DNA of 64,000 nucleotides from Geodermatophilus sp. DSM 45219 (GCF_900104025.1 NZ_FNIQ01000001.1:558001-622000); one strand, 5' to 3'. Positions 8,022 to 20,720 are shown, counted from the first letter of the stretch. The notes: generated from the sequence alone by a model not told the origin. Program-made: numbers and translations.

Positions 8022-8524
8022 TGCAGGTGCTCCCAGCGGACGACGGCCGCGACGTCCTCCGGCGGCAGCGCGGCCAGCAGGTCGGTCACCCGGCCACGCC
8101 CGGGGAGCACCGCGGTCGGGTCGAGGCCGACCCACGGCACCAGGACGAAGGCCCGCTCGTGGGCGCGGGGGTGCGGCAGGGTCAGCACGGGGTCGTCGGA
8201 GAGCACCGGCCGGCCGTCGTCCCCCGTGACGGTGACGACATCGACGTCGAGGGTGCGCGGGCCCCAGCGCACGTCGCGGGTCCGTCCGGCGGCCTGCTCC
8301 AGTTCCTGCGCACGGGCCAGCCAGCCGGCTGCGTCCCGGTCCCCGCGGACCACCACGACGGCGTTCAGGTACGGCGGCTGCTCGACCGGCCCCCACGGCG
8401 GCGTCTCGTAGAGCGTCGAGCGGGCCACCAGCACGCCGTCGTCCTCGAGTGCGCGGACGGCGGTCCGCAGCGCAGCGGCCCGGTCCCCCAGGTTCGCGCC
8501 GAGCGACAGGACCGCCCGGCTCAC
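8018..8524 (-). CDS. folK: 2-amino-4-hydroxy-6-hydroxymethyldihydropteridine diphosphokinase
   Basis: FolK transfers pyrophosphate from ATP to hydroxymethyl-dihydropterin for folate synthesis. The 168 residues start with LSLGANLGDR, contain STLYETPPWGP and YLNAVVVV, the ATP/Mg region RWGPRTLDVDVV (usually RxGPRTLDLDLL) and the conserved LPHPRAHERAFVLVPW. Length is normal. The GTG start overlaps the folB stop, and the stop overlaps the DUF3180 start, giving tight coupling in the folate operon. Confidence 0.97.
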   Translation of the reverse strand: MSRAVLSLGANLGDRAAALRTAVRALEDDGVLVARSTLYETPPWGPVEQPPYLNAVVVVRGDRDAAGWLARAQELEQAAGRTRDVRWGPRTLDVDVVTVTGDDGRPVLSDDPVLTLPHPRAHERAFVLVPWVGLDPTAVLPGRGRVTDLLAALPPEDVAAVVRWEHLQ

Positions 8525-8904
8525 GGCCGTTCCCGCCGGATGCCGACGGTGACGTCGTCGAAGGGGACGCCGAGGTCGGCCTCGGGCTTGTGCACGGTGA
8601 TCTCCACGGCGTCCACCAGCGGGTCGGCCAGGCAGACGTCGGCCAGCCGCTGGGCGAGGGTCTCGAGCAGGTCGACCGGCTCCCCGGTCAGCACCGTGTG
8701 CAGCGCGCGGGCCAGCTCGGCGTAGTTGACGGTGCGCTCGAGGTCGTCGCCGGCGGCGGCGGGGGCGGTGTCGAGCTCCAGGACGGCGTCGACGCGGAAG
8801 GTCTGACCGAGCCGTCGCTCGGCCTCGTACACCCCGTGGAAGGCGTGCGCGGTGAGGCCCCGGACGGTGATGCGGTCGGGGCGGGACGGGGAGGTGCTAG
8901 CCAC
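8521..8904 (-). CDS. folB: Dihydroneopterin aldolase
   Basis: FolB cleaves dihydroneopterin to hydroxymethyl-dihydropterin and glycolaldehyde. The 127 residues contain the family signature around AFHGVYEAERRLGQTFRVD, the NYAEL segment, and VEITVHKPEADLGVPFDDV near the C-terminus. The GTG start overlaps the end of folP by eight bases; the TGA overlaps the folK start. It belongs to the folate operon. Confidence 0.95.
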   Translation of the reverse strand: MASTSPSRPDRITVRGLTAHAFHGVYEAERRLGQTFRVDAVLELDTAPAAAGDDLERTVNYAELARALHTVLTGEPVDLLETLAQRLADVCLADPLVDAVEITVHKPEADLGVPFDDVTVGIRRERP

Positions 8905-9760
8905 GTCGGTCTCCGTGGGAGCGGGCCGCCCGGACGGCGGCGACGGTGCGGACGGCGTCGACCGAGGCCGCGGCGTCGTGCACCCGCACGCCCCAGGCGC
9001 CGGCCTCCGCGGCGAGCACCGTGGTGGCCAGGCTCGCGGCGTCGCGCCGCTCGGCCGGGCGCAGGGTGCCGTCGGGGGCGGCGAGCAGCCGGCCGAGGAA
9101 GGACTTGCGGGAGGCGCCGACGAGCACCGGCAGGCCCAGACCGACGATCCGGTCCAGGCCGGCGAGCAGTCGCCAGTTGTGCTCGGCGCGCTTGGCGAAG
9201 CCGAGACCGGGGTCGAGCACGAGCTGCGCCGGCGCCACGCCTGCGGCGACGACGTCCTCCACGCGCGCGGTGAGCTCGGCGCAGACCTCGGTGACCACGT
9301 CGCCGTACTGCGCGGCGGCGTACATCTCGCGGCTGTGGCCGCGCCAGTGCATGAGCACCCAGGGCACGCCGGTCTCGGCGACCAGCTTCGCCATCCCGGC
9401 GTCGGCCAGCCCGCCGCTGACGTCGTTGACCAGCACCGCCCCCGCGTCGAGCGCGGCCTCGGCGACCTCGGCCCGGGTGGTGTCGACGCTGGTGCGCACG
9501 CCGGAGCCGGCGAGCTCGCGGATCACCGGGACGACCCGGCGGCACTCCTCCTCGGCATCCACGCGGTCGGCACCCGGGCGGGTGGACTCCCCGCCGACGT
9601 CGACGTAGTCGGCCCCGGCGGTGTGCATGGCCAGGCCGTGCGCGATCGCCGTGGCGGCGTCGGCGAAGCAGCCGCCGTCGGAGAACGAGTCGGGCGTGAC
9701 GTTGAGGACCCCCATGACCACGCAGTGGTCCGGGCGCGGCAACGGCGAGGCTGGTGTCAT
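8897..9760 (-). CDS. folP: Dihydropteroate synthase
   Basis: FolP condenses hydroxymethyl-dihydropterin diphosphate with p-aminobenzoate, the step blocked by sulfonamides. The 287-residue TIM-barrel shows MGVLNVTPDSFSDGG (pterin/pyrophosphate loop), VDVGGESTRPGA, SVDTTRAEVAEAAL, VNDVSGG, LVLDPGLGFAKRAEHN, VGASRKSFLG and VRVHD. All of these are family landmarks in order. A separated stretch rich in GCGAGC repeats lies between its ATG and the end of folE. Confidence 0.97.
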   Translation of the reverse strand: MTPASPLPRPDHCVVMGVLNVTPDSFSDGGCFADAATAIAHGLAMHTAGADYVDVGGESTRPGADRVDAEEECRRVVPVIRELAGSGVRTSVDTTRAEVAEAALDAGAVLVNDVSGGLADAGMAKLVAETGVPWVLMHWRGHSREMYAAAQYGDVVTEVCAELTARVEDVVAAGVAPAQLVLDPGLGFAKRAEHNWRLLAGLDRIVGLGLPVLVGASRKSFLGRLLAAPDGTLRPAERRDAASLATTVLAAEAGAWGVRVHDAAASVDAVRTVAAVRAARSHGDRRG

Positions 9761-9812
9761 CGCTCGGCTCCGCGCTCGCTCGCAGGGCTCGCTGCGATGC
9801 TCACTCGCTGTC
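9761..9812 (-). repeat. GCGAGC-rich imperfect repeat between folE and folP
   Basis: The short spacer consists largely of repeated GCGAG/CGAGC units on the minus strand (for example GCAGCGAGCCCTGCGAGCGA), ending in the folP ATG. It could fold into alternative hairpins. Function unknown. Confidence 0.35.
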
Positions 9813-9820
9813 GCCCCCGG

Positions 9821-10441
9821 CTACCGGCCCAGCACGAGGCTCATCGCCTCGCTGCGGGTCGCCGCGCTGTCCCGGAAGACGCCGCGCACGGCCGAGGTGA
9901 CCGTGGAGGCACCGGGCTTGCGGATGCCGCGCATGGCCATGCACAGGTGCTCGGCCTCGATGACGACCAGCACCCCCCGCGGCTTGAGGACGTCGGCCAG
10001 CGCGTCGGCGATCTGGCTGGTCATCCGCTCCTGCACCTGCGGGCGCCGGGCGTAGACCTCGACCAGGCGGGCGAGCTTGGACAGCCCCGTGACCCGGCCG
10101 TCCTCGCCCGGGATGTAGCCGACGTGCGCGACGCCGTGGAAGGGCACCAGGTGGTGCTCGCAGGTCGAGTACATCGGGATGTCCTTGACCAGGACCATCT
10201 CGTCGTGGTCCTCGTCGAAGGTCGTCGAGAGGACCTCGGCCGGGTCCTGCCACAGCCCCGCGAAGATCTCGGCGTACGCCCGGGCGACCCGGCCGGGGGT
10301 GTCCTGCAGGCCGGGGCGGTCAGGGTCCTCCCCGACCGCGAGCAGCAGCTCGCGGACCGCGGCCGCGGCCCGCGCGAGGTCGACACCCTCCCGGGGCCGG
10401 CTCAGCACCTGGTCGTCCGGCTCCGCGGGGAGCTCGCTCAC
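9821..10441 (-). CDS. folE: GTP cyclohydrolase I
   Basis: FolE converts GTP to dihydroneopterin triphosphate, the entry to folate synthesis. The 206-residue protein contains [16 protein letters not shown], the zinc/active-site [43 protein letters not shown] and [16 protein letters not shown] with the third zinc Cys. Length is standard for the homodecameric type I enzyme. The GTG start overlaps the ftsH TGA (GTGA), which ties folate synthesis to ftsH expression. Confidence 0.97.
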   Translation of the reverse strand: MSELPAEPDDQVLSRPREGVDLARAAAAVRELLLAVGEDPDRPGLQDTPGRVARAYAEIFAGLWQDPAEVLSTTFDEDHDEMVLVKDIPMYSTCEHHLVPFHGVAHVGYIPGEDGRVTGLSKLARLVEVYARRPQVQERMTSQIADALADVLKPRGVLVVIEAEHLCMAMRGIRKPGASTVTSAVRGVFRDSAATRSEAMSLVLGR

Positions 10442-12426
10442 CGCTGGACGGGGGCGCCCACGTCCCCCACAGCGGTGCTGCCGTGGCTGATGTGGCCGTT
10501 GCCGTTCTGGGCGGCGCGCTCGGCCGGGGTCAGCACCGGCGGCTGGTCCGACGGCGTCCGCTTGCCGAAGCCGTTGTACGGCGCCAGCGAGGGACGCTTG
10601 GTGACCGGCGTGCAGATGCGGGCCATGTCGTCCTTGGAGAGGGTCTCCTTCTCCATCAGCTCGAGGACGAGCTGGTCCAGGACACCGCGGTACTCGACCA
10701 GGATCTCCCAGGCCTCGTCGTGCGCGGCCTCGATGAGCGCGCGGACCTCGGCGTCGATGTCGGCGGCGACGGCCTCGGAGTAGTCCGGCCGCGAGCCCAT
10801 GTCCCGGCCCAGGAACGGCTCGGAGTCGGTGCTGCCGTACTTGACCGCGCCGAGCTTGGCGCTCATCCCGTACTGCGTCACCATCGCGCGGGCCATCGCC
10901 GTGGCCTTCTCGATGTCGTTGCCGGCGCCCGTCGTCGGCTCGTGGAAGACCAGCTCCTCGGCCGCCCGCCCGCCGAGGGCGTACGCCAGGGTGTCGATCA
11001 TCTCCGAGCGGGTCTGGGTGTACTTGTCCTCGGTCGGGAGGACGAGGGTGTGCCCGAGCGAGCGGCCGCGCGGCAGGATCGTGACCTTGTGCACCGGGTC
11101 GAGGTTCGGCAGCGCGTGCGCCACGAGGGCGTGCCCGCCCTCGTGGTAGGCGGTCACCTTCTTCTCCTTCTCGCTCATCGCCCGGGTCTTGCGCTCGGGA
11201 CCGGCGATGACGCGGTCGATGGCCTCCTCGAGCACGTCGTCGGTGATCACCGAGCCGTTGTTGCGGGCGGTCAGCAGCGCACCCTCGTTGAGCACGTTGG
11301 CGAGGTCGGCGCCGGTGAAGCCCGGCGTCCGGCGCGCCACGGTCTCCAGGTCCACGTCGGGGGCCAGCGGCTTGCCCTTGGCGTGCACCTCGAGGATCTT
11401 CTTGCGTCCCTCGAGGTCGGGGCGGTCGACGGCGATCTGCCGGTCGAAGCGGCCCGGGCGCAGCAGCGCCGGGTCCAGGATGTCCGGCCGGTTGGTGGCC
11501 GCGATCATGATGACGCCACCCTTGACGTCGAAGCCGTCCATCTCGACGAGCATCTGGTTGAGGGTCTGCTCGCGCTCGTCGTGCCCGCCGCCCATGCCGG
11601 CGCCACGGTGCCGGCCGACCGCGTCGATCTCGTCGACGAAGATGATCGCCGGGGCGTTCTGCTTGGCCTGCTCGAACAGGTCGCGGACGCGGCTGGCACC
11701 GACACCGACGAACATCTCGACGAAGTCGGACCCGGAGATGGAGAAGAACGGCACCCCGGCCTCGCCGGCGACGGCGCGGGCGAGCAGCGTCTTGCCGGTG
11801 CCGGGCGGGCCGAACAGCAGCACGCCCTTGGGGATCTTCGCGCCCACGGCCTGGAACTTGACCGGGTTGGCGAGGAAGTCCTTGATCTCGTGCAGTTCCT
11901 CGATCGCCTCGTCGGCACCGGCCACGTCGGCGAACGTCGTCTTGGGGGTGTCCTTGGTGACCTGCTTGGCCTTGGACTTGCCGAAGGCCATGACCCCGCG
12001 ACCACCGCCCTGCATGGAGTTGAACAGCCAGAACAGCAGGAGCAGGAGGATCACGAACGGCAGGAAGCTGATCAGCAGGCTGACCAGGACGCTGTCCTGG
12101 GTGACGTTGGTGTTGAAGTCGACGCCGTCGCCCTCGCCGAGGCCGGAGACGAGGTCGAACACGTCCTCGGAGGCGCCCAGCGGGTAGGACGCGGTGATCT
12201 GGTCGCTGCCCTCGACGGGGTCGGCCAGCTCCAGGTCGAGCGTCTGTTCCTTGTCGTTGATCGTGACCCGCTCGGCGTTCCCGCTCGTGATCTGCTCGAG
12301 CGCGACGGCGGTGCTGACCTCCTGGTAGCCACCGTTGCCGCGGAACAGCGAGGAGAACGCCAGCGCCAGGAGGACGACGAGGACGACCCAGAACCACACG
12401 GAGCGGAAGAGCTTCTTACGTTCCAT
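10438..12426 (-). CDS. ftsH: ATP-dependent zinc metalloprotease FtsH
   Basis: A membrane AAA+ protease that degrades misfolded membrane and some soluble proteins. The 662 residues show two N-terminal membrane spans (about 10-29 and 112-134) flanking an extracytoplasmic domain, Walker A GPPGTGKT (206-213), Walker [11 protein letters not shown], an SRH region ending RPGRFDRQI, and the zinc site HEGGH (428-432). The C-terminal tail is Pro/Asn/Gly-rich. It heads the fol operon. A tandem palindrome and a -10-like TACCGT lie about 115-160 bp upstream of the ATG. Confidence 0.98.
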   Translation of the reverse strand: MERKKLFRSVWFWVVLVVLLALAFSSLFRGNGGYQEVSTAVALEQITSGNAERVTINDKEQTLDLELADPVEGSDQITASYPLGASEDVFDLVSGLGEGDGVDFNTNVTQDSVLVSLLISFLPFVILLLLLFWLFNSMQGGGRGVMAFGKSKAKQVTKDTPKTTFADVAGADEAIEELHEIKDFLANPVKFQAVGAKIPKGVLLFGPPGTGKTLLARAVAGEAGVPFFSISGSDFVEMFVGVGASRVRDLFEQAKQNAPAIIFVDEIDAVGRHRGAGMGGGHDEREQTLNQMLVEMDGFDVKGGVIMIAATNRPDILDPALLRPGRFDRQIAVDRPDLEGRKKILEVHAKGKPLAPDVDLETVARRTPGFTGADLANVLNEGALLTARNNGSVITDDVLEEAIDRVIAGPERKTRAMSEKEKKVTAYHEGGHALVAHALPNLDPVHKVTILPRGRSLGHTLVLPTEDKYTQTRSEMIDTLAYALGGRAAEELVFHEPTTGAGNDIEKATAMARAMVTQYGMSAKLGAVKYGSTDSEPFLGRDMGSRPDYSEAVAADIDAEVRALIEAAHDEAWEILVEYRGVLDQLVLELMEKETLSKDDMARICTPVTKRPSLAPYNGFGKRTPSDQPPVLTPAERAAQNGNGHISHGSTAVGDVGAPVQR

Positions 12427-12546
12427 ACACCGATGCCGGGCGGCCGGGTGCTCCGGCCTGTCCCGTCCACCCTCCTGATCGTCCGGGGGACGCTCCCTGC
12501 GGCCCGGGCGGGCACCCTGGCGCTACGGCGCAGCGTCGTTGGATCG

Positions 12547-12585
12547 ACGGTACACCGGCGCGCCTGTGCGACAGCTGTGCGACAG
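12547..12585 (-). promoter_or_regulatory. Candidate ftsH promoter with tandem palindromic operator
   Basis: On the plus strand CTGTGCGACAG occurs twice head-to-tail (12564-12574 and 12575-12585). Each copy is itself a palindrome (CTGT-N3-ACAG). On the minus strand the pair lies just upstream of TACCGT (12552-12547), so it would cover the -35 region of a promoter reading toward ftsH. Confidence 0.45.
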
Positions 12586-12629
12586 CAGGGCGGACGCTGA
12601 CAACCCCCAGGCGGGTGGGCTGTGTCATC

Positions 12630-12647
12630 GCGGTCCTACCGGACCGC
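12630..12647. other. Short perfect hairpin in the hpt-ftsH spacer
   Basis: GCGGTCC and GGACCGC flank a four-base TACC loop. The 355-bp stretch 12427-12781 has no gene. It holds this hairpin, the two inverted repeats at 12709-12769, three direct repeats and the ftsH promoter candidate. Confidence 0.4.
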
Positions 12648-12708
12648 CCCGCGGCCCGCCCGCCACCGTTCCCTCCGCCGACGATCAGCTCAGCTCACGT
12701 CTGCGCGT

Positions 12709-12736
12709 CCTGGCTCAGGACCGGTGGTGAGCCAGG
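12709..12736. terminator. Inverted repeat downstream of hpt (second hairpin)
   Basis: CCTGGCTCA (12709-12717) pairs perfectly with TGAGCCAGG (12728-12736) across a ten-base loop. It is immediately beyond the hpt-proximal hairpin when read on the minus strand. Confidence 0.5.
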
Positions 12737-12738
12737 AC

Positions 12739-12769
12739 CCTCGACGATCAGCTCAGCTGATCATCGAGG
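12739..12769 (-). terminator. Inverted repeat after hpt, likely terminator
   Basis: Fourteen-base arms (12739-12752 and 12756-12769, one mismatch) around a three-base loop, centred on the GATCAGC/GCTGATC sequence. It lies 13 bases beyond the hpt stop on the minus strand and has no U-tract, which is usual for GC-rich actinobacteria. Confidence 0.6.
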
Positions 12770-12781
12770 ACCGACCGACGA

Positions 12782-13369
12782 TCAGCTCGAGTACACCTCG
12801 GGCTTGAGCGTGGCGATGTAGGGCAGGTCGCGGTACCGCTCGGCGTAGTCGAGGCCGTAACCGACGACGAACTCGTTCGGGATGTCGAAGCCGACGTAGC
12901 GCACCGGCACGTCGACCTTCACCGCGTCGGGCTTGCGCAGCAGCGCACAGACCTCGAGGGAGGCCGGACGCCGGCCGCCGAGGTTCTTGAGCAGCCAGGA
13001 GAGGGTCAGTCCCGAGTCGATGATGTCCTCGATGACGAGGACGTGCTTGTCGCTGATGTCGCGGTCGAGGTCCTTGAGGATCCGCACGACGCCGGAGGAG
13101 CTGGTGGCCGAGCCGTAGGAGGAGACGGCCATGAACTCCATCTGGGTGGGCAGCCGCAGCGCCCGGGCGAAGTCGCTCATGAACAGCACCGCGCCCTTGA
13201 GGACGCCGACCAGCAGCACCTCGCGCCCGGCGTAGTCACGGGCGACCTGGTCGGCAAGCTCGACGATCTTCTCGGTGATCTGCTCTTCGCTGAGCAGCAC
13301 GTGGTCGATGTCGGGGCCGTAGCCGTGGTCGTTGCCGAGCTCTGCTGCAGCGCTGGCGGGCTCGCTCAC
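12782..13369 (-). CDS. hpt: Hypoxanthine phosphoribosyltransferase
   Basis: A purine-salvage enzyme making IMP or GMP from hypoxanthine or guanine and PRPP. The 195 residues contain [15 protein letters not shown], the PRPP loop [41 protein letters not shown] and the C-terminal IATLKPEVY; all are standard. The GTG start overlaps the tilS TGA (GTGA), the usual actinobacterial tilS-hpt pair. It ends in the first of several hairpins before ftsH. Confidence 0.97.
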   Translation of the reverse strand: MSEPASAAAELGNDHGYGPDIDHVLLSEEQITEKIVELADQVARDYAGREVLLVGVLKGAVLFMSDFARALRLPTQMEFMAVSSYGSATSSSGVVRILKDLDRDISDKHVLVIEDIIDSGLTLSWLLKNLGGRRPASLEVCALLRKPDAVKVDVPVRYVGFDIPNEFVVGYGLDYAERYRDLPYIATLKPEVYSS

Positions 13370-14391
13370 GGGCGGGACTCCTCGCGGGTCTGGGGGGTGT
13401 CCTGGAGACGGGGGCCCCGCGCGGCGGGGGGCGACAGCACCAGCCTGCCAGACGTCCGGAGGACCCCTGCACCGCCGGGTAGGTCCACCCGCACCTGCCC
13501 GTGCCAGCGGGTGACCAGGGCCTCGACCGCGCGCAGGTGCACCGCCTGGACGTCGGGGACGCCGGCTGCGTGCAGCCACCCGCGGAGCACCCGGCGGCGC
13601 AGCGCCGCGGGCAGGACCCCGAGCTCGCGCGCGGGCAGCCCGTCCTCCCCGGTGAGGCGGGCCAGCTCTGCCGCGGCCAGGGAGTCCAGGGCGTCGAGGT
13701 CCTCGCGGAGCAGCTCGGCGGTGCGAGCCAGCGCGGGCGCGACGCCGCCGCCGAGCACGTCGTCCATCAGCGGCAGCACCTCGCCGCGCAGCCGCGCCCG
13801 GGTGTAGGCGGGGTCGGCGTTCCACGGGTCGTCCCACACCGGCAGGCCCTGCTCGGCGCAGGCCTCGCGGGTGGTGGCGCGGCGGACGCCGAGCAGCGGG
13901 CGCCACCACAGGACGCCGTCCGCCGTCCGCTCGGGGACCATCCCGGCGACCGACCGCGGGCCGGAACCGCGGCCGAGGCCCAGCAGCACGGTCTCGGCCT
14001 GGTCGTCGAGGGTGTGCCCGAGCGCGACGCGGGCGCCGAGGCCGGCCGCCGCGGCGGCGAGCGCCGCGTACCGGGCGGCGCGGGCGGCACCCTCCGGACC
14101 GCCCTCGGCCCCGACCGGCACCCGGCAGACGAGGACCGGGTCGAGCCCGAGCCCGCGCAGCAGCTCCGCCGTCCCGGCGGCCCGGTCCGCCGAGCCAGGC
14201 TGCAGGCCGTGGTCGACGGTCACCGCGCCGACCCGGGCGCCGGCGGACCGCGCCTCGAAGGCGAGCGCGGCGGCGAGGGCCACGGAGTCCGCTCCCCCGC
14301 TGCACGCGGTGAGGACCGGCCGGTCGCTCCCCCGCAGCCCGGGCCGCACCGCCGTCCGCAGGACCGCGACGGCCCGTGGGGGGCCGGCCAC
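13366..14391 (-). CDS. tilS: tRNA(Ile)-lysidine synthetase
   Basis: TilS adds lysine to C34 of the CAU-anticodon isoleucine tRNA so that it reads AUA. The 341-residue protein has the PP-loop ATP motif SGGADS near residue 31, [39 protein letters not shown] and a C-terminal domain. GTG at 14391 is chosen because it starts two bases after the upstream stop codon. The open frame extending to 14985 is a shadow of the protease gene. Confidence 0.94.
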   Translation of the reverse strand: MAGPPRAVAVLRTAVRPGLRGSDRPVLTACSGGADSVALAAALAFEARSAGARVGAVTVDHGLQPGSADRAAGTAELLRGLGLDPVLVCRVPVGAEGGPEGAARAARYAALAAAAAGLGARVALGHTLDDQAETVLLGLGRGSGPRSVAGMVPERTADGVLWWRPLLGVRRATTREACAEQGLPVWDDPWNADPAYTRARLRGEVLPLMDDVLGGGVAPALARTAELLREDLDALDSLAAAELARLTGEDGLPARELGVLPAALRRRVLRGWLHAAGVPDVQAVHLRAVEALVTRWHGQVRVDLPGGAGVLRTSGRLVLSPPAARGPRLQDTPQTREESRP

Positions 14392-14393
14392 GG

Positions 14394-15479
14394 CTACGCC
14401 GGGATGGCGGGGCGGCCGTGCACCCGCTCGACCCAGCGGGCGGGGTCGGTGAGCTCCTCGATGCGGGGCAGGGTCTCCGGGCTGGTCCACACCCGGTTGA
14501 AGCCCTCCATGCCGACGAGGTCGACGACGCCGCCGACGAACACCCGGCCCTCGGCGTACTGCTTCATCTTCTGCTCGAGGCCCAGCAGCCGGCGCAGCAC
14601 GCGGTCGATCGGGCCGCGACCCTTGCGGCGCTGGGCGAAGCGCTTGCGCAGCGTGACCACCGAGGGGACGACGTCCGGGCCGACGCCGTCCATCACGTAC
14701 TCGGCGTGCCCCTCGACCAGGCTCATCACGGCGGTGACCCGGTCGAGGACCTCGCGCTGGGCCGGGTCCTGCACCAGCGCCATCAGCCCGGCGTCGTCGC
14801 CGCCGTCGGTGCCGCGGGCGGCGTCGAGGACGCTGCGCAGCACGTCGCGCAGCCGGTCGCGGAGCACGTCGGGGTCGAGGTCGGTGGCCTCGACGAACTG
14901 GCCCATCTGTCCCTCGAGGTGGTCCTTGAGCCAGGGGACGGCGGTGAACTGCAGCTGGTGGGTGACCTCGTGCAGGCAGACCCACAGCCGGAAGTCGCTG
15001 GGGTCCACGCCCATCCGGCGCTCGGCGTCGACGATGTTCGGCGCGACGAGCAGCAGCCGGCCGCCGGTGCCGAAGACCTCGTACTGGCCCAGCACGCGCG
15101 AGGACAGGAAGGCCAGCACGCCGCCGGCCTGTACCCCGGTCGCGCGGGAGCCGATCGCGACGGCGAGCGGGCTGGGGGCGGTGTCCTGCCGGGCGGCGAG
15201 CGCGTCGACCAGCGGGTCGAGGAGCGCGGACATGCCCTGGGTGTTGGCGTCCACCCAGCCGGGCCGGTCGACGACGGCGACCTCCGGTGCCGGGCCGCCC
15301 GGCAGCGGGGTGAGCCCGGTGAGGGCCTCGACGTGCGCGACGGCCGTGGCCGACGCGTCGTGCAGCTCGCGGACGACGGCGGCCGCTTCCTCCCGCGTCG
15401 TCTCCGGGCCGGGTCCGACCAGGCGGCGGGCGGTGCGTCCGGCGAGGTCCCAGTCGACCATCCGTGCGGAGCTGCTCAT
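14394..15479 (-). CDS. Zinc-dependent metalloprotease-like protein (coenzyme F420-biosynthesis-associated family)
   Basis: A 361-residue protein of a family annotated as zinc-dependent metalloprotease or 'coenzyme F420 biosynthesis associated' in actinobacteria. It carries HEVTHQ near residue 182 and [10 protein letters not shown] near residue 252, giving a gluzincin-like HExxH plus downstream Glu. No signal peptide or membrane span is visible, so it is probably cytosolic. It sits with tilS and hpt, a conserved order. ATG 15479 has TACCGT six bases upstream. Substrate unknown. Confidence 0.88.
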   Translation of the reverse strand: MSSSARMVDWDLAGRTARRLVGPGPETTREEAAAVVRELHDASATAVAHVEALTGLTPLPGGPAPEVAVVDRPGWVDANTQGMSALLDPLVDALAARQDTAPSPLAVAIGSRATGVQAGGVLAFLSSRVLGQYEVFGTGGRLLLVAPNIVDAERRMGVDPSDFRLWVCLHEVTHQLQFTAVPWLKDHLEGQMGQFVEATDLDPDVLRDRLRDVLRSVLDAARGTDGGDDAGLMALVQDPAQREVLDRVTAVMSLVEGHAEYVMDGVGPDVVPSVVTLRKRFAQRRKGRGPIDRVLRRLLGLEQKMKQYAEGRVFVGGVVDLVGMEGFNRVWTSPETLPRIEELTDPARWVERVHGRPAIPA

Positions 15480-15485
15480 CCGCCC

Positions 15486-15491
15486 ACGGTA
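15486..15491 (-). promoter_or_regulatory. -10-like TACCGT, leaderless start of zinc-protease/tilS/hpt operon
   Basis: On the minus strand TACCGT is followed by six bases and the ATG at 15479. This fits a leaderless transcript for the protease-tilS-hpt operon. Confidence 0.5.
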
Positions 15492-15497
15492 CGCGGG

Positions 15498-15573
15498 GTG
15501 AAGGACCCTCCTGCCCCCCTCAGCTCGCACGCTCGCTGCGGGCCCCTGGAGGCCGGCCGTTCCGGTCCGTCAC
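15498..15573 (-). repeat. Dispersed intergenic palindromic element, copy 3 (diverged)
   Basis: On the minus strand it begins with the dacB stop (TGACGGACCGGAACGGCC), contains GCGAGCGTGCGAGCTGAGG and ends AGGAGGGTCCTTCACC. It fills the gap between dacB and the zinc-protease promoter. Confidence 0.6.
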
Positions 15574-16988
15574 CTGCACCCGCAGGCGGCCAGCGCCGAG
15601 GCGACGTCGTCCAGCGCGGCCTCCGCGGCCGCCCCGTTGGCCGGGGCGCCGTCGGCGACGACGGCGAAGGTCAGCAGCCGTCCCTCGGCGGTGACCACGG
15701 TGCCGGCCAGACCGTGCACACCCAGCAGCGTGCCGGTCTTGGCGCGCACCGCGCCCGGCGCGGTCGCCGGGTCCTCGTCGCCGCGCTCGGCGAGGGTGCC
15801 GTCGTAGCCGGCGACGGGCAGACCCGACAGGACGGCGGAGGTGTCGGCCAGCGTGCCGTCGGCGGCGCCGGTGAGCAGGTCGGCGAGCAGGGCGACCGGC
15901 ACCCGGTCGGTGGTGGCCAGCCCGCTGCCGTCGGACAGCGAGACACCGGTGACGTCGAGGCCGGCGTCGGCCAACGCGTCGGTGACCGCCTCGGCGGAGC
16001 CCTCGAAGGTGGCCGGCAGGTCGCGGGCGAGGGCGACGTGGCGGGCCAGCGCCTCCGACAGCAGGTTGTCCGACTGGGACAGGGCCTGCTCGACCAGCCG
16101 GGCGACCGGCGCGGACCGCACGGCGCCCAGGGTCTGCGCACCCTGCGGGGCCTCGCCCAGGGAGACGGCCGCGCCGGGGACGCCGAGCGCGGTGGCGAGG
16201 GCCGCACCGGCGTCGGTGCCCGGCGCCCCGCTGCGGGGGAGGTCGCCGGAGCGCACCCGGGCGCCGTCGACGGCGGTGGCGGTGACGGGCGCGGCGTAGC
16301 TGGACGGCGCGTCGTCCGGACCCCAGCCGGCGGCGGTGAGCGGGCCCTCGAACAGCGAGTTGTCGACGACGACACGGCTGACCTCGGTGCCGGCGGGCAG
16401 CGCCTGCTGCACCTGGGCGGCGAGGTCGGCGACCGTGGGCGCGCCGGGGTAGGTCAGCGAGGGGGCGGTGCGCGAGAGGGTCGGGTCGCCGCCACCGACG
16501 AGCACCACCTCACCGGGGGCCGCGCCCGCGACGACCGTCGTCTCCAGGGTGGCCTCCGGGCCCAGGGTGGTCAGCGCCGCCACGGCGGTGAGCAGCTTGG
16601 CGGTGGACGCCGGCGTGGAGGGGACCTCGGAGTCCTGGTCCAGCAGCACCTCGCCGGAGGCGACGTCGACGACCCGCGCCTCGACGCCGGCCCCGAGGGC
16701 GGGGTCGGCCAGCAGCGGCGCGAGCTCGCCGGCGAGGACGGTGGACTCCGGGGCGGGCGCCTGCGCCGACAACCCCGCGAGGACCGGTCGGGCCGGGGCG
16801 ACCTCGGGCAGCCGGGACTCCGCGGCGGCGACCTCCGTCGCGGCGTCGTCCCCCCGCGGGGCGACCACGAACCAGACGCCGGCACCCACGACGAGGAGCA
16901 GCGCGAGGAGCCCGAGGAGGAGGCGGCGACGGAGCCTGGAGTACTTCGGCGTGACGGTCGTCGACCCGCTCGACGCGATGGTGCCCAC
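15570..16988 (-). CDS. dacB: D-alanyl-D-alanine carboxypeptidase/endopeptidase (PBP4 family)
   Basis: A 472-residue peptidoglycan hydrolase acting outside the membrane. A basic N-terminus is followed by one membrane span (about residues 21-40) that works as a signal anchor. The three active-site motifs are present: STAK (in [11 protein letters not shown]), SDN ([10 protein letters not shown]) and KTG (RAKTGTLLG). The large insert typical of PBP4 lies between the first two. GTG 16988 is the first start consistent with the anchor. It is divergent from ppa with only 54 bp between. Its last residues, CGCR, run into an intergenic repeat. Confidence 0.93.
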   Translation of the reverse strand: MGTIASSGSTTVTPKYSRLRRRLLLGLLALLLVVGAGVWFVVAPRGDDAATEVAAAESRLPEVAPARPVLAGLSAQAPAPESTVLAGELAPLLADPALGAGVEARVVDVASGEVLLDQDSEVPSTPASTAKLLTAVAALTTLGPEATLETTVVAGAAPGEVVLVGGGDPTLSRTAPSLTYPGAPTVADLAAQVQQALPAGTEVSRVVVDNSLFEGPLTAAGWGPDDAPSSYAAPVTATAVDGARVRSGDLPRSGAPGTDAGAALATALGVPGAAVSLGEAPQGAQTLGAVRSAPVARLVEQALSQSDNLLSEALARHVALARDLPATFEGSAEAVTDALADAGLDVTGVSLSDGSGLATTDRVPVALLADLLTGAADGTLADTSAVLSGLPVAGYDGTLAERGDEDPATAPGAVRAKTGTLLGVHGLAGTVVTAEGRLLTFAVVADGAPANGAAAEAALDDVASALAACGCR

Positions 16989-17030
16989 CCCCAACAGCGA
17001 CCTCCGGCGGTCGCCCGGGGTCCGATCCGC

Positions 17031-17036
17031 CACACT
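17031..17036 (+). promoter_or_regulatory. -10-like CACACT before ppa
   Basis: CACACT is followed by six bases and the ppa GTG. It fits the xANNNT pattern of the other leaderless starts here but with C instead of T at position one, so it is weaker. Confidence 0.3.
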
Positions 17037-17042
17037 ACGACC

Positions 17043-17537
17043 GTGCAGTTCGACGTGACGGTAGAAATCCCGAAGGGCCAGCGGAACAAGTACGAGCTGG
17101 ACCACGCCACCGGACGCATCCGCTTGGACCGGATGCTGTTCACCTCCACCCGCTATCCGGCGGACTACGGCTACATCGAGAACACCCTGGGCCAGGACGG
17201 CGATCCGCTCGACGCCCTGGTGATCCTCGACGAGCCGACGTTCCCCGGGTGCCTGATCACCTGCCGGGCCATCGGCATGTTCCGGATGACGGACGAGGCG
17301 GGTGGGGACGACAAGGTCCTCTGCGTGCCGGCGACGGATCCGCGCATGGCGCACCTGGCGGACATCCACGACGTGTCGGAGTTCGACCGGCTGGAGATCC
17401 AGCACTTCTTCGAGACCTACAAGGACCTCGAGCCGGGCAAGTCGGTCGAGGGCGCCGAGTGGGTCGGCCACACCGAGGCCGAGGCGGAGATCACCGCCTC
17501 GCTCCAGCGGGCCGAGGAAGCCGAAGCCCACCACTGA
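17043..17537 (+). CDS. ppa: Inorganic pyrophosphatase (family I)
   Basis: A soluble enzyme hydrolysing PPi to phosphate to drive biosynthesis. The 164 residues include [17 protein letters not shown], the signature [11 protein letters not shown] with metal-binding Asp residues, and [14 protein letters not shown]. Length is standard. It coexists in this window with a membrane H+-pumping pyrophosphatase (30343-32604), so the cell can spend PPi either as heat or as proton gradient. It ends before a strong terminator. Confidence 0.97.
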   Translation: MQFDVTVEIPKGQRNKYELDHATGRIRLDRMLFTSTRYPADYGYIENTLGQDGDPLDALVILDEPTFPGCLITCRAIGMFRMTDEAGGDDKVLCVPATDPRMAHLADIHDVSEFDRLEIQHFFETYKDLEPGKSVEGAEWVGHTEAEAEITASLQRAEEAEAHH

Positions 17538-17585
17538 AAGACCACCCTGGCCCTCTTCGAGCGGCCGCCGAGCGCACGACGGACC

Positions 17586-17624
17586 CCGACGGCGGCGCAC
17601 CCCTCCCGGGTGCGCCGCCGTCGG
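17586..17624. terminator. Strong bidirectional terminator between ppa and uvrA-like gene
   Basis: A 17-base-pair perfect stem (17586-17602 with 17608-17624) closed by a five-base CTCCC loop, placed 48 bases after the ppa stop and 26 bases before the end of the convergent uvrA-like gene. Confidence 0.85.
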
Positions 17625-17650
17625 CGTGTCGAGGGTCCGTCGCGCCTCGC

Positions 17651-20041
<2,391 letters not shown>

Positions 20042-20044
20042 CGT

Positions 20045-20604
<560 letters not shown>

Positions 20605-20720
20605 CCGCGGGATCGTGCCACGTGGTGCCGACGATCCCGGCCCCAGCGGGCGCGCCCGCGAGGCCCCGGAGACGACGCAGCGCCCCCGTCCACGGGGGAC
20701 GGAGCCGCTGGTGGGGTGCG

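Larger units (their letters stand above)
12680..12788 (+). repeat. Three direct copies of GACGATCAGCTC
   Basis: GACGATCAGCTC occurs at 12680-12691, 12743-12754 and 12777-12788. The last copy includes the hpt stop codon and the middle copy forms one arm of an inverted repeat. Spacings are 63 and 34 bases. Confidence 0.6.

Noticed and set aside
14376-17537. Long plus-strand open frame across zinc protease, dacB and ppa
   Set aside because: Only its last 165 codons are a real gene (ppa). The rest is antisense to two genes with strong motifs.
17538-17650. Structured RNA in the ppa/uvrA spacer
   Set aside because: The 17-bp perfect stem between two convergent genes is fully explained as a bidirectional terminator.
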